Assembly (NCBI GenBank): GCA_031265435.1
Contig: JAISCR010000104.1
Coordinates: 1-64,000 of the forward strand
Origin: Treponema sp.
Lineage (GTDB): Bacteria > Spirochaetota > Spirochaetia > Treponematales > Breznakiellaceae
Direction of reading: 5' to 3'
DNA length: 64,000 nt
Under the pieces are notes generated by a model. It searched no databases and had not been told where the DNA came from. It saw only the letters and a program-made list of their open reading frames with translations. Position 1 is the first letter of the stretch. Each line of letters starts with the position of its first letter. The position numbers were made by a program, and so were the translations under genes. Positions 1 to 8,290 of this stretch are shown piece after piece.

Positions 1-246
1 TTTTGTCTCAAACAGGGTCAGATTATCGTTGCCGCCGCTTTTATAAAACAGAAGATCTTCCCGTATCGGAATACCATGCTTTCTCAGGGCGTCAAGATAG
101 CCGTTTGTTCTTTCGGCAATTTGGGATGAGATGTAGGCGTTACCCCCTACAAAGGCGATATCCCTGTGACCTAAAGAGATCAGGTGCTCGGTAATATCAA
201 AAAAGGACTGCTTTTTCTTGACAGGGATAAAAAGCGCGGTTACCAT
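1..246 (-). pseudogene. LacI-family regulator fragment, N-terminally truncated, cut by left edge
   Basis: The minus-strand frame reads into a stretch with HLISLGHRDIAFVGG, a hallmark of the LacI/GalR sugar-binding domain, followed by the usual helix and linker, and then leaves the window. In intact members this motif lies roughly 170 residues from the start, behind a helix-turn-helix. Here the frame is closed by a stop at 283-285, the first ATG (246) has no ribosome binding site, and no helix-turn-helix is coded upstream in any frame. I infer a decayed or deleted regulator whose 5' half is lost. A sequencing frameshift with unusual spacing is a weaker alternative. Confidence 0.6.
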
Positions 247-344
247 AAGAAAATACGGCGATTTTAGAGGAAATTTGGCGGTTTAAGGCAAATTTGCTCA
301 GATTTCAGGCATTAAAGGAGGCCGCTTCTTTGTATAGGAAATTG

Positions 345-352
345 AAGCGCTT
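345..352. promoter_or_regulatory. LacI-family operator-like palindrome
   Basis: AAGCGCTT is a perfect 8-bp palindrome with the central CG typical of LacI/GalR operators. It lies 63 bp upstream of the first URO-D gene and beside the regulator fragment. Its position suggests repression of the 416-6862 cluster. The regulator that would bind it is not intact in this window. Confidence 0.4.
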
Positions 353-415
353 TTATATATTTTGGCTTTCCGCGGAAGAAAGGGAGCCTGGGCCCTTCAA
401 ACGCCGGGAGCTGCC

Positions 416-1447
416 ATGAAATCCAGAGAGCGGGTAAAAAGAACCCTGGAATTTAAGAATACCGGGGCCGTACCGAGGGATCTGTGGACATTGCCGTGGG
501 CGTATAATAATTACGGCGCGGAGCTTGAGTCAATTCTGGAAGATTATCCGCCCGATATAGTGCCGGTTCCCGATTCCCACAAAATTTACGCCGAAAAGCC
601 GGTTTCATCGGGCAATGTCTACGAACCGGGAGACGCCAGGGACGAATGGGGCGTGATCTTCACGAATGTCCAGCGGGGTGTTCACGGTGAGGTAAAAAAA
701 CCAATTGTCGGGGCGGAGGACGAGGACTGGAAGGATATTTCCCGGGTACATTTTCCCGGGGAACTCCTCACGCTTGACACGAACAAAGTAAACGAATTTT
801 GCGCGGGAACGGATAAATTCGTCATTTCAAGCGATTTGGCGCGGCCCTTTGAACGGATGCAGTTTTTACGGGGCAGTGAAATGTTTTACTGCGACCTTGG
901 CTCGGAAAACAGGGGAATGTTTGCCATGCTGGAAAAGGTCCACGACTTCTACACAAGACTGGCGGAACTATGGTGCCGGGATACCGCCGTTGACGGCTTT
1001 TGGGCAATGGACGACTGGGGCGCCCAGAGAAGCCTCCTGATACATCCCGATACCTGGATAAAGTACTTCAAGCCCCTGTACCGCGACTATGTCAACATTG
1101 CCCACAGATACGGAAAGAAATTTTTCTTCCACTCCGACGGGTTTACGCTTGACATCATTCCCCATTTGATCGAACTGGGAATGGATGCCGTTAATCTCCA
1201 GATATTCTGCATCGGCATCGATAAGATCGCCCAATTCAAAGGCGCGATCACGTTTTGGGGCGAACTTGACCGCCAGCACCTGTTACCCCACGGAACGCCG
1301 GAGGAAATAGACGAAGCGGTGCGCCGGGTGTATTCCGCGGTCTGGGCGGACGGCGGCGCTATCGCGCAGTGCGAATTCGGGGCGGGGGCAAACCCCGCCA
1401 ATGTGCGTCAAATGTTTAAATCCTGGGAGTTATGTGGAAAACCATGA
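416..1447 (+). CDS. Uroporphyrinogen decarboxylase (URO-D) superfamily protein
   Basis: The product of 343 residues belongs to the URO-D/corrinoid-methyltransferase superfamily rather than to heme-pathway HemE. It has the (beta-alpha)8 layout with a KFFFHSDGFTLDIIPHLIELGMDAVN segment in the second half followed by FWGELDRQHLLPHGTPEEI, which matches the 'HCCG...GI.ID' region of MtaA-like and URO-D-like proteins. ATG 416 was chosen because a GGGAG lies just upstream; the frame stays open to a TTG at 362 but the extra residues have no family match. It is the first gene of a cluster with an RbsABC-type importer and a second URO-D protein. The substrate is unknown; methyl transfer from an imported small molecule is one possibility. 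Confidence 0.75.
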   Translation: MKSRERVKRTLEFKNTGAVPRDLWTLPWAYNNYGAELESILEDYPPDIVPVPDSHKIYAEKPVSSGNVYEPGDARDEWGVIFTNVQRGVHGEVKKPIVGAEDEDWKDISRVHFPGELLTLDTNKVNEFCAGTDKFVISSDLARPFERMQFLRGSEMFYCDLGSENRGMFAMLEKVHDFYTRLAELWCRDTAVDGFWAMDDWGAQRSLLIHPDTWIKYFKPLYRDYVNIAHRYGKKFFFHSDGFTLDIIPHLIELGMDAVNLQIFCIGIDKIAQFKGAITFWGELDRQHLLPHGTPEEIDEAVRRVYSAVWADGGAIAQCEFGAGANPANVRQMFKSWELCGKP

Positions 1448-1508
1448 AAATTTATCTTGCATTATTTTAGGGTGAATGTACAATATATGATTATGGAATA
1501 TGATTATG

Positions 1509-1545
1509 GAAGCCTTCACAAAAACGGAAGTTTTGAGAAGGCTTC
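1509..1545. terminator. Strong stem-loop after the first URO-D gene
   Basis: GAAGCCTTC (1509-1517) is perfectly complementary to GAAGGCTTC (1537-1545), and the inner CAAAAC/GTTTTG arms extend the stem over a GGAA loop. No U-run follows. It may therefore be a processing or attenuation element between the URO-D gene and the transporter genes rather than a classical terminator. Confidence 0.45.
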
Positions 1546-1603
1546 GAAATCTGTGTAAATGAAGCCGTATAGCTTTATTATAGTAATCTTAAGGGGATGA
1601 AGT

Positions 1604-2608
1604 ATGAAAAACAAAGTTTTCGTGATGGCGATCGTATTGTTGATTCTGACGGTGCCGGTGTCGTTTGTCGCGGCAAGAGGCGCACAGGCCGGGAGCGGCG
1701 AAAAAACTGTCGCCGGCATTGTGTTTCAGGAAGACCAGTTCATGAAGCTCTTGTCGCTCGGCTATGCCGATGCGGCCAGAGAAGCGGGTTTCCGCATTTT
1801 GCAGGCAAACACCAACAACGACCAGGCGCGCGAGGCGGAACTCATCAACACCTATGTTGACCAGAAAGTTGCCGGTATCGCCATTGCCCCGCTCAGTGCG
1901 GACTCTTCCGTTGCCACGCTCAGGAGAGCGTCCGATGCCGGCGTCAGGATTGCCGTCACCAATATCAACTTATCCAACGCGCCTTTCATCGTGGGCGGTT
2001 ATACTTCTGACGACAAAAACCTTGGCAGTACCGTTGGCGCGGCGGCAGCCGAGTTTATCAGAACCAGACTGGGCGGCAAAGCGAAAATTGCGATCCTCGC
2101 CTTCTATACGCTCCTGCCCGCCCAAGCGGCAGCCCGTGTAGACGGTTTCAAGGAAGCGATTCTAAAGGTTAATCCCGATGTTCAGTTTTTGGATCCGCAA
2201 GAAGCGTGGCTGCAGGATGTGGCCGTGCAGAAGGCGGGTGACCTCCTTACCGCGAATCCCGACATCGACATTATCTACGGCGCAAACGACGGCGGTACCA
2301 TCGGCTCCGTGATGGCGGTAAAGAACGCCGGACGCGCCGGCAGGACCTTCGTCTTCGGCATCGACACGGGCGACCAGCAGATCGCCATGCTCCGTGACAG
2401 CGACAATGTGTTGCAGGCGGTTACGGGGCAGGATCCCTACTCTCAGGGCTACAATGCCATGAAGGTGCTGGCCGATGCCATCAACGGCAGAGACGTGAGC
2501 GGAACGCAGGGCAAGACCGTTATCGTCGACGGCCTCCTCGTCAGCCGCAGCAACCCGGCCGGTATCGATGAGTTTGAAAAAGAATTGGCGGCAAAGCTGG
2601 CGCGGTAG
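1604..2608 (+). CDS. Sugar ABC transporter substrate-binding protein, RbsB type
   Basis: This 334-residue exported protein has a signal peptide (Lys-rich start, hydrophobic stretch about residues 5-22, cleavage near VAA-RG) followed by a type-1 periplasmic-binding fold. The region GQDPYSQGYNAMKVL near the C-terminus and the internal 'IDIIYGANDGG' segment are typical of the ribose/galactose-binding group. GGGGATGAAGT supplies a ribosome binding site. It precedes an RbsA-like ATPase and an RbsC-like permease, so it delivers ligand to that importer. The ligand cannot be read from the sequence. The flanking URO-D proteins make an ordinary sugar less certain than usual. Confidence 0.88.
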   Translation: MKNKVFVMAIVLLILTVPVSFVAARGAQAGSGEKTVAGIVFQEDQFMKLLSLGYADAAREAGFRILQANTNNDQAREAELINTYVDQKVAGIAIAPLSADSSVATLRRASDAGVRIAVTNINLSNAPFIVGGYTSDDKNLGSTVGAAAAEFIRTRLGGKAKIAILAFYTLLPAQAAARVDGFKEAILKVNPDVQFLDPQEAWLQDVAVQKAGDLLTANPDIDIIYGANDGGTIGSVMAVKNAGRAGRTFVFGIDTGDQQIAMLRDSDNVLQAVTGQDPYSQGYNAMKVLADAINGRDVSGTQGKTVIVDGLLVSRSNPAGIDEFEKELAAKLAR

Positions 2609-2631
2609 TTCTGTCCAAACATTAGGAAGAA

Positions 2632-2710
2632 TCAACCGCAGATAGCACGGACAAAGAAAAGAGATGAAGATCGACAGTTTTCGGTGTTTTTCTGTGTGGT
2701 CTGTGGTTGA
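2632..2710. promoter_or_regulatory. Imperfect inverted repeat between binding protein and ATPase
   Basis: A TCAACC-CAGA-CAC arm at 2632-2651 is matched by its imperfect reverse complement at 2691-2710 (GTG-TCTG-GGTTGA). It lies right after the binding-protein stop, where a stem would shield the upstream mRNA and raise binding-protein levels over membrane components. The rest of the 211-bp gap shows no open frame. Confidence 0.4.
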
Positions 2711-2819
2711 ATTCTTTAATGATCTATCTGATTATTTAAACGAATCAGCCTATTAGTCCCTAATGAACTACCTGGAAAGCCGGGTATTACATCCGCGTTT
2801 TCCAAGAAAGGTGTACTCA

Positions 2820-4301
2820 ATGAGTGTGTTGCGGGCAGAGAATATAACGAAGATGTATCCGGGAACCGTGGCGCTGGATGCGGTGTCGCTTTCGTTTGAG
2901 AGTGGCAAGGTACACGCGCTCGTGGGCAAAAACGGGTCGGGCAAATCCACGCTGGTAAAGATTGTTTCCGGAGCTGAGCAGGCGACGGATGGCGGGGTTT
3001 TCCTGGATGACAAAAAACTCAGTTTTAAAAGCCCTATGGACGCCTTTGACAGCGGTATCGCCACGGTGTACCAGGAACTGTCCCTCGTGCAGGGGATGAC
3101 GGCGGCGGAAAACATCCTGATTGGACGACTGCCGGAAAAGAATGGCTTTATCGACTGGAAGACAACGTACAAAAAGGCGGAGACGCTGATTCGGGAACTT
3201 GGTGTTGATATCGCGCCGGATGCCTATATTTACGAACTTTCCGTGTGGCAATGCCAAATGCTGGAAATTGTCAAGGCGGCAAGCTACAACCCCAAGGTCC
3301 TGCTCCTCGACGAACCTACATCGGCGCTGGCGCAGAACGAAGTGGCGTCTCTTTTTAAAATGGTACGCCTTCTTAAAAAGAAAGACGTGATCGTTATTTA
3401 CATTACCCACAAACTGCACGAACTTTGGGAAATTGCCGATACCTGCACGGTTCTTCGTGACGGCAAATATATCGGCAGCGTCGAGATGGCGTCGGGAACT
3501 CACAAAGAAGTGCTGGGGATGATGTTTGGTGACCTGGAAATTAAGCGCCGTCCTGCCGACCTCCGTGTGGAAGACGAAGTGGTGCTTTCGGTAAAGGGCC
3601 TGTCGCGTAAGCCGCACTTTGAAAATATATCTTTCGATCTGCGCCGCGGCGAGGTACTCGGTATCGCCGGTATGCTGGGCGCCGGCCGTACCGAGTTACT
3701 GCGGGCACTGTTCGGCGCGGACCGTTCCGACAGCGGGAGCCTTATCTTTAACGGGCGGCGGGTAGACAAGCCCACGCCGGAAAAGATGCGTGATGCCGGT
3801 GTGGCGCTGACTCCGGAGGACAGAAAGCGTCAGGGCCTCAACCTGCTTGGCTCAATCAAGGACAACCTTTGTTACGCCAGTCTGCCGCTCCTCGCCGACG
3901 GCTATTTTGTTAACCGAAAACGCGAGGACGAGTTTGCCAACCGGCAGATAACAGGGCTGGAGATTAAGACGGCGTCCAGCCTCGATCCGATGACGAGTCT
4001 TTCCGGCGGCAACCAGCAAAAAGTGGTGGTGGGCAATTGGTTGAACATTAGCCCAAAGGTGATGCTGTTCGACGAGCCGTCGCGCGGTATCGACGTGAAC
4101 GCCAAGCAGCAGATTTTTCAAATCATCTGGGAGCAATCGCGCAAGGGTATTTCGAGTATCATGGTTTCTTCGGAACTTGAAGAACTGCTCGAAGTGTGTC
4201 ACCGTATTTTAATTATGCGCGCCGGCCGCATTGTTGATGAGGTGCGTCCGGAGAGTGTTACAATAGAAGAACTGTATTCATTATGTATGGGGGCCGCGTA
4301 A
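2820..4301 (+). CDS. Sugar ABC transporter ATP-binding protein, RbsA/MglA type (double ABC domain)
   Basis: This 493-residue protein has two fused ABC domains. Domain 1 has a canonical Walker A, GKNGSGKST (36-44), and a Walker B with LLLDEPTSAL (161-170). Its signature motif is eroded to LSVWQCQ (about 140-146). Domain 2 has the usual degenerate Walker A of this family (GAGRT, about 287-291), an intact LSGGNQQ (394-400) and LFDEP (416-420). The length matches RbsA/MglA. ATG 2820 has an AAAGG site upstream and starts directly at the conserved LRAENITKMYPG. The earlier in-frame ATG at 2763 adds unconserved residues. It energises the adjacent permease and ends 3 bp before it. Confidence 0.92.
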   Translation: MSVLRAENITKMYPGTVALDAVSLSFESGKVHALVGKNGSGKSTLVKIVSGAEQATDGGVFLDDKKLSFKSPMDAFDSGIATVYQELSLVQGMTAAENILIGRLPEKNGFIDWKTTYKKAETLIRELGVDIAPDAYIYELSVWQCQMLEIVKAASYNPKVLLLDEPTSALAQNEVASLFKMVRLLKKKDVIVIYITHKLHELWEIADTCTVLRDGKYIGSVEMASGTHKEVLGMMFGDLEIKRRPADLRVEDEVVLSVKGLSRKPHFENISFDLRRGEVLGIAGMLGAGRTELLRALFGADRSDSGSLIFNGRRVDKPTPEKMRDAGVALTPEDRKRQGLNLLGSIKDNLCYASLPLLADGYFVNRKREDEFANRQITGLEIKTASSLDPMTSLSGGNQQKVVVGNWLNISPKVMLFDEPSRGIDVNAKQQIFQIIWEQSRKGISSIMVSSELEELLEVCHRILIMRAGRIVDEVRPESVTIEELYSLCMGAA

Positions 4302-4304
4302 AAA

Positions 4305-5297
4305 ATGGGTGACAAAAACAATTTTGGGAAACTGCTTTCCCGGCAGACAATAAACAAGCATATGCTTGAGGTGATACTCATCCTGTTGATACTGGTAATG
4401 TCGGTAACAACCTACGGTTTTTTTACCGTGGGCAATCTATTGAACATTCTGCGGAATATGTCGTTTCAGGGTTGTATTGCCTTTGGGATGACACTGGTCA
4501 TTATTTCCGGCGAGATTGACCTTTCCATCGGTTCTACCGTAGCGCTTTCCGGCGTGATTACGGCGCTCGTAAGCGGCGGTTTGGCCAGGGCGGGGATTAT
4601 GCCGATGGAGATTGCCGTTGTGTTAGGGATGCTGCTGTCCATCATCGTCTGCGCGCTGTTCGGTGCGTTTAACGGCTGGCTCTTAACCAGGTTTAGAATG
4701 CCGAGCTTCATCATCACCCTGGCGATGATGAATGTGATGTACGGCATTACCGCCATTATCTCCCATGGTTTCCCGGTAGTAACCCTGCCCGGGTGGTACA
4801 ACGTGATTGGCGCGGGACGCATCGGCGGCATCATCCCCATACCGGCGCTGGTACTGGTGGTGGTGTTCATCTTTAACTTCATCATTCTAAACTACACCAA
4901 GACCGGGCGCTCGGTATACGCCGCGGGTGGCAACGCGGACGCGGCGCGTCTTTCCGGAATCAATGTTGCCAAAGTTAAAATGTTCGTGATGATTAACGTG
5001 CAGATTTGCGCGGCACTCGCCGGCATTATGGTTTCCAGCCAGGTGATGAGCGGATCCTCCACCTTCGGCAGAGGCTGGGAGATGACGGCCATTTCTTCGG
5101 TTATTATTGGCGGGGCGAGTCTTTCAGGCGGTATAGGACGGGTGTCGCGTACCTTCGTAGGCCTCATATTCCTCGGTGTCATCATCAACGGCATGACGCT
5201 GCTCAACGTCAACGAGTACGCGCAGTATGTGGTACGGGGTATGCTTATTTTGTTAGCCGTGCTTATTAACACCGTACAGTCCCGGCGGAAATCCTGA
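4305..5297 (+). CDS. Sugar ABC transporter permease, RbsC type
   Basis: This 330-residue inner-membrane protein has about eight to ten hydrophobic segments. It carries the family-typical IISGEIDLSIGSTVALSGV region near residue 65 and the conserved ARLSGINVAKVKMFVM cytoplasmic loop, which contacts the ATPase (the EAA-like region of RbsC). It follows the ATPase by 3 bp, so the two are almost certainly translated from one mRNA. Together with the genes at 1604 and 2820 it forms a complete CUT2-type importer. Confidence 0.92.
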   Translation: MGDKNNFGKLLSRQTINKHMLEVILILLILVMSVTTYGFFTVGNLLNILRNMSFQGCIAFGMTLVIISGEIDLSIGSTVALSGVITALVSGGLARAGIMPMEIAVVLGMLLSIIVCALFGAFNGWLLTRFRMPSFIITLAMMNVMYGITAIISHGFPVVTLPGWYNVIGAGRIGGIIPIPALVLVVVFIFNFIILNYTKTGRSVYAAGGNADAARLSGINVAKVKMFVMINVQICAALAGIMVSSQVMSGSSTFGRGWEMTAISSVIIGGASLSGGIGRVSRTFVGLIFLGVIINGMTLLNVNEYAQYVVRGMLILLAVLINTVQSRRKS

Positions 5298-5354
5298 ACC
5301 GGTCTGGAAACCGGCGTTTATTCGCATTGAGGAAAAATCAGGAGAGAGCCGTTA

Positions 5355-6407
5355 ATGAACGATTACAACCGAATAGTAGACGCCATAGGGAACAAGATGA
5401 CGGAATGGGTACCGCTCTATGACCACATTGTGGCGCCCAATGTAATAGAAGACATTGCAGGCGGAAAATTTTCGGATTTAATCAATGGGGATGATGCCGA
5501 TATACATGAATATTTTAAAAAATACAACCGTTTCTTCGAAAAAGTTGGATATGACGCCATCCCCTTTGAGTGTATTATAGCAGGCTGTCTGCCCGGAAAC
5601 ATGGCTCTCTACGGACACGAGCCCGGGGCCATTCATACCATGGATGATTTTAAAAAATATCCCTGGGAGGAGATCCCCGGTTATTTTAAAAAGAAGTACT
5701 ATCCGCTGTTCCGGGCTTTTGCGGCGAATCTGCCCCCCGGAATGAAGGGGATGGGAGGACCGGGAAACGGCGTCTTTGAATGTGTTGAGGATATAACGGG
5801 GTATCAGAATTTATGCCTTATCAAGTATGATGATGAAGAACTATTCCGTATGCTTTTTGAAAAAATGGGTATTGTCATAGAAAAGATATGGAAAGATTTT
5901 TTGGAACATTTTGCGGACGCCTATTGTATCATGCGGTTTGGGGATGATTTGGGATACCAAACCAATACTCTGTTCCCTCCCGATGATATACGCGGCAATA
6001 TCTTTCCGGTTTATAAAAAAATAATCGATATGATTCATGGAGCGGGGAAACCTTTTTTGCTGCATTGCTGCGGCAAGATATTCAGTGTTATGGATGAGTT
6101 GATTGAGCTGGGGATAGACGCGAAACATTCCAATGAGGATCTGATAGCCCCGTTTTCTTTCTGGGTCGATACCTATGGAAAACGCATAGCTCTTTTTGGG
6201 GGCATTGATACCGATAATCTGGTCCGCCTTGATGAAAAACAAATTGCCGAATTAACAAAAGATGTCTGTTCATATACAAGGGGGCGCTGCGGTTTTGCCC
6301 TGGGGTCAGGCAATTCCATCACGGAATACGTGCCCGCCTCCAAATATATGGCGATGAACCGGACGGTCAGGGAATTCAGGGGGGAAACGGATTTTTTCCG
6401 CCTTTAA
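5355..6407 (+). CDS. Second URO-D superfamily protein
   Basis: A protein of 350 residues, related to but clearly divergent from the protein at 416. It has the superfamily's FLLHCCGKIFSVMDELIELGIDAKH segment with the Cys-Cys metal/corrinoid-associated region, then a GGIDTDNLVRL segment and a C-terminal FALGSGNSITEYVPASKY. That HCCG is intact here, while the first protein has HSDG at the same place, suggests that the two copies have different roles. AGGAGA precedes the ATG. It follows the permease by 57 bp and probably belongs to the same operon. Candidate activities are methyl transfer to a corrinoid or a decarboxylation. No corrinoid protein is encoded nearby. Confidence 0.75.
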   Translation: MNDYNRIVDAIGNKMTEWVPLYDHIVAPNVIEDIAGGKFSDLINGDDADIHEYFKKYNRFFEKVGYDAIPFECIIAGCLPGNMALYGHEPGAIHTMDDFKKYPWEEIPGYFKKKYYPLFRAFAANLPPGMKGMGGPGNGVFECVEDITGYQNLCLIKYDDEELFRMLFEKMGIVIEKIWKDFLEHFADAYCIMRFGDDLGYQTNTLFPPDDIRGNIFPVYKKIIDMIHGAGKPFLLHCCGKIFSVMDELIELGIDAKHSNEDLIAPFSFWVDTYGKRIALFGGIDTDNLVRLDEKQIAELTKDVCSYTRGRCGFALGSGNSITEYVPASKYMAMNRTVREFRGETDFFRL

Positions 6408-6472
6408 GATACTAAGTGTTCGTACACGATTGTAACAGTTCATTATAAAACATAAACACAATGGAGGATCGT

Positions 6473-6862
6473 ATGAAACAGAATTTTTCGGCAGGGATAC
6501 AGCACATCGGCATTCCCACCAATGACATGAACGCTACCATGGATTTTTACCGGAGTCTCGGTTTTGAGCCTGCCTTTGAAACCATTCTCAGGGATGAGAA
6601 TTGCAGGGTATGCTTCCTCAAGCTGGGGAACATGGTGATAGAAGCTTACGAAAACCATCAGGCACTGCATAAGGCCGGAGCCATCGATCACATCTCCCTG
6701 GACTGTACGGATATTGAGGCCGCCTTTGAGTTTGCAAAGAAGGGAGGCTACAGGCTCCTTGGAGAGGGGATTGAAGAACTTCCCTTCTGGGAGAAGGGGG
6801 TACGATTCTTCAAGATCGAGGGCCCAAACAGGGAGACGCTTGAGTTCTGCCAGCGTCTATAA
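6473..6862 (+). CDS. VOC (glyoxalase/bleomycin-resistance) family protein
   Basis: A protein of 129 residues with the single-module VOC pattern: IQHIGIPTNDMNATMDFYRSLGF at the start (metal-ligand His), DHISLDCTDIEAAFEFAKKGGY in the middle, and a C-terminal GPNRETLEFCQ with the metal-ligand Glu. The preferred ATG is 6473, because GGAGG at 6463-6467 sits 5 bp upstream. That GGAGG lies inside the reading frame of the earlier ATG at 6461. VOC enzymes include lyases, isomerases and dioxygenases; this one most likely acts on an intermediate produced by the neighbouring URO-D enzymes. Confidence 0.8.
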   Translation: MKQNFSAGIQHIGIPTNDMNATMDFYRSLGFEPAFETILRDENCRVCFLKLGNMVIEAYENHQALHKAGAIDHISLDCTDIEAAFEFAKKGGYRLLGEGIEELPFWEKGVRFFKIEGPNRETLEFCQRL

Positions 6863-6886
6863 AAACGCTTTTGAAAGCCTCAGCCC

Positions 6887-7804
6887 CTACTCTTTTATAA
6901 TTTCCTTTATTCCCGTTACCAATCCCGCAAGGTTCTGAATATCCGAAGGAATGATGATCTTGGTTGCCTTGCCGTCCGCCACCTTTTGCAGGGCTTCAAG
7001 GCTCTTGAGTCTGATGAGGGCCTCGTCGGCGGCAACACCCTTGAGCATGGACAGCCCTTCGGCGGTAGCCTTCTGAACCGAAAGGATCGCCTGAGCCTCT
7101 CCTTCGGCCTCACGGATGGCGGCTTCCTTGGCGGCCTCCGCCTGCAGTATTACTGCGGCCTTGTCTGCTTCGGCCTTGAGTATGGCCGAGGCTTTCTGCC
7201 CTTCCGCCACAAGGATCGCCGACTGCTTCTCCCCTTCCGCCCTTAGAATGGCTTCCCGTCTCTCCCGTTCGGCCCTCATCTGCTTTTCCATGGCTTCCAG
7301 AATGCTCTTTGGAGGCGTGATATTCTTTACCTCTACACGGTTTACCTTGATTCCCCAGGGATCGGTGGCTTCGTCAAGAACACTGCGCATGCGGCTGTTG
7401 ATCATGTCCCGGCTGGTGAGGGTTTCATCCAGTTCCAGCTCCCCTATAATGTTCCTGAGGGTAGTTGTGGCAAGATTTTCTATGGCGCTGATCGGGTTCA
7501 CTACCCCGTAAGTATAGAGTTTGGGATCGGTGATCTGGAAGTAGACCACCGTGTCTATCATCATGGTAACATTATCCTTGGTGATTACAGGCTGAGGATC
7601 AAAGTCGGCCACCTGTTCCTTGAGGATTACCCGGTTTATCACCCTTTCGATGAAGGGAAGTTTGATGTGGAGTCCTACATTCCATGTAGCGCTGTAGGCT
7701 CCCAGACGTTCCACCACCTGGGCATTCGACTGGGACACAATTCTGACGTTGGCAATGATAAGCAGTACGATTAGTACCACCAGTACAATTACGGCATAAT
7801 GCAT
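6887..7804 (-). CDS. SPFH/Band 7 membrane-anchored protein (slipin/QmcA-like)
   Basis: 305 residues: an N-terminal membrane anchor (residues 3-22), an SPFH domain (about 22-180, with the family motif PWGIKVNRVEVKNI), and a long Ala/Glu/Lys coiled coil (about 180-255) made of repeated AE(G/A) units, as in stomatins and flotillins. Such proteins form large rings that scaffold membrane microdomains. An NfeD gene ends 3 bp before it, the usual partner pair in bacteria, so the two probably act together in membrane protein quality control or microdomain organisation. It is the last gene of a four-gene minus-strand operon. Confidence 0.92.
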   Translation of the reverse strand: MHYAVIVLVVLIVLLIIANVRIVSQSNAQVVERLGAYSATWNVGLHIKLPFIERVINRVILKEQVADFDPQPVITKDNVTMMIDTVVYFQITDPKLYTYGVVNPISAIENLATTTLRNIIGELELDETLTSRDMINSRMRSVLDEATDPWGIKVNRVEVKNITPPKSILEAMEKQMRAERERREAILRAEGEKQSAILVAEGQKASAILKAEADKAAVILQAEAAKEAAIREAEGEAQAILSVQKATAEGLSMLKGVAADEALIRLKSLEALQKVADGKATKIIIPSDIQNLAGLVTGIKEIIKE

Positions 7805-7807
7805 GAT

Positions 7808-8281
7808 TCATTTCTCCTGTTCATTGATGGAATTATTTTCAAGGGGCCGTACAATAGCCTGTACGCCCTCTATCCTGACAACGGTACATTTGCTGTTCTC
7901 GTTTATTTCCTGATTGTCTTCCCCGTGCGCCGACCAGATCTGCCCGGCTATCTTTACTTCACCCTTTTCAAATTCGGTGATCTTTTTGATAACCAGGGCC
8001 GTCTTGCCGATGAGCGCGTCAATATTGGTTTTCTCTCTGCCGATCTTCAATTTTTTTACCGCAATGGGCCGGGTAAAAACAAGGAGCAGCGCGGCAAGGG
8101 CCACAAAGATTATAAGCTGTACGATGAGAGGAACCGGCGCCATGGAAACAAAGATCAGTACCACCGCGGAAATGGCAAACCAGATGGTGGTGAGGCCCAC
8201 GGTAAAGATTTCGATGAGGGCGAGAATAACCGCAGCGGCAAGCCAGAACCAGGGGCCAAAAAGAAAAAACATAAAATTCAT
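7808..8281 (-). CDS. NfeD-family membrane protein
   Basis: 157 residues with three to four transmembrane helices within about residues 1-70 and a C-terminal OB-fold (about 80-145: GKTALVIKKI... then VRIEGVQAIVRPL). This is the short NfeD class without the protease domain. It is placed directly upstream of the SPFH gene in the same operon. The OB domain is known in the family to interact with stomatin-like partners. Confidence 0.9.
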   Translation of the reverse strand: MNFMFFLFGPWFWLAAAVILALIEIFTVGLTTIWFAISAVVLIFVSMAPVPLIVQLIIFVALAALLLVFTRPIAVKKLKIGREKTNIDALIGKTALVIKKITEFEKGEVKIAGQIWSAHGEDNQEINENSKCTVVRIEGVQAIVRPLENNSINEQEK

Positions 8282-8290
8282 GATACGTCC

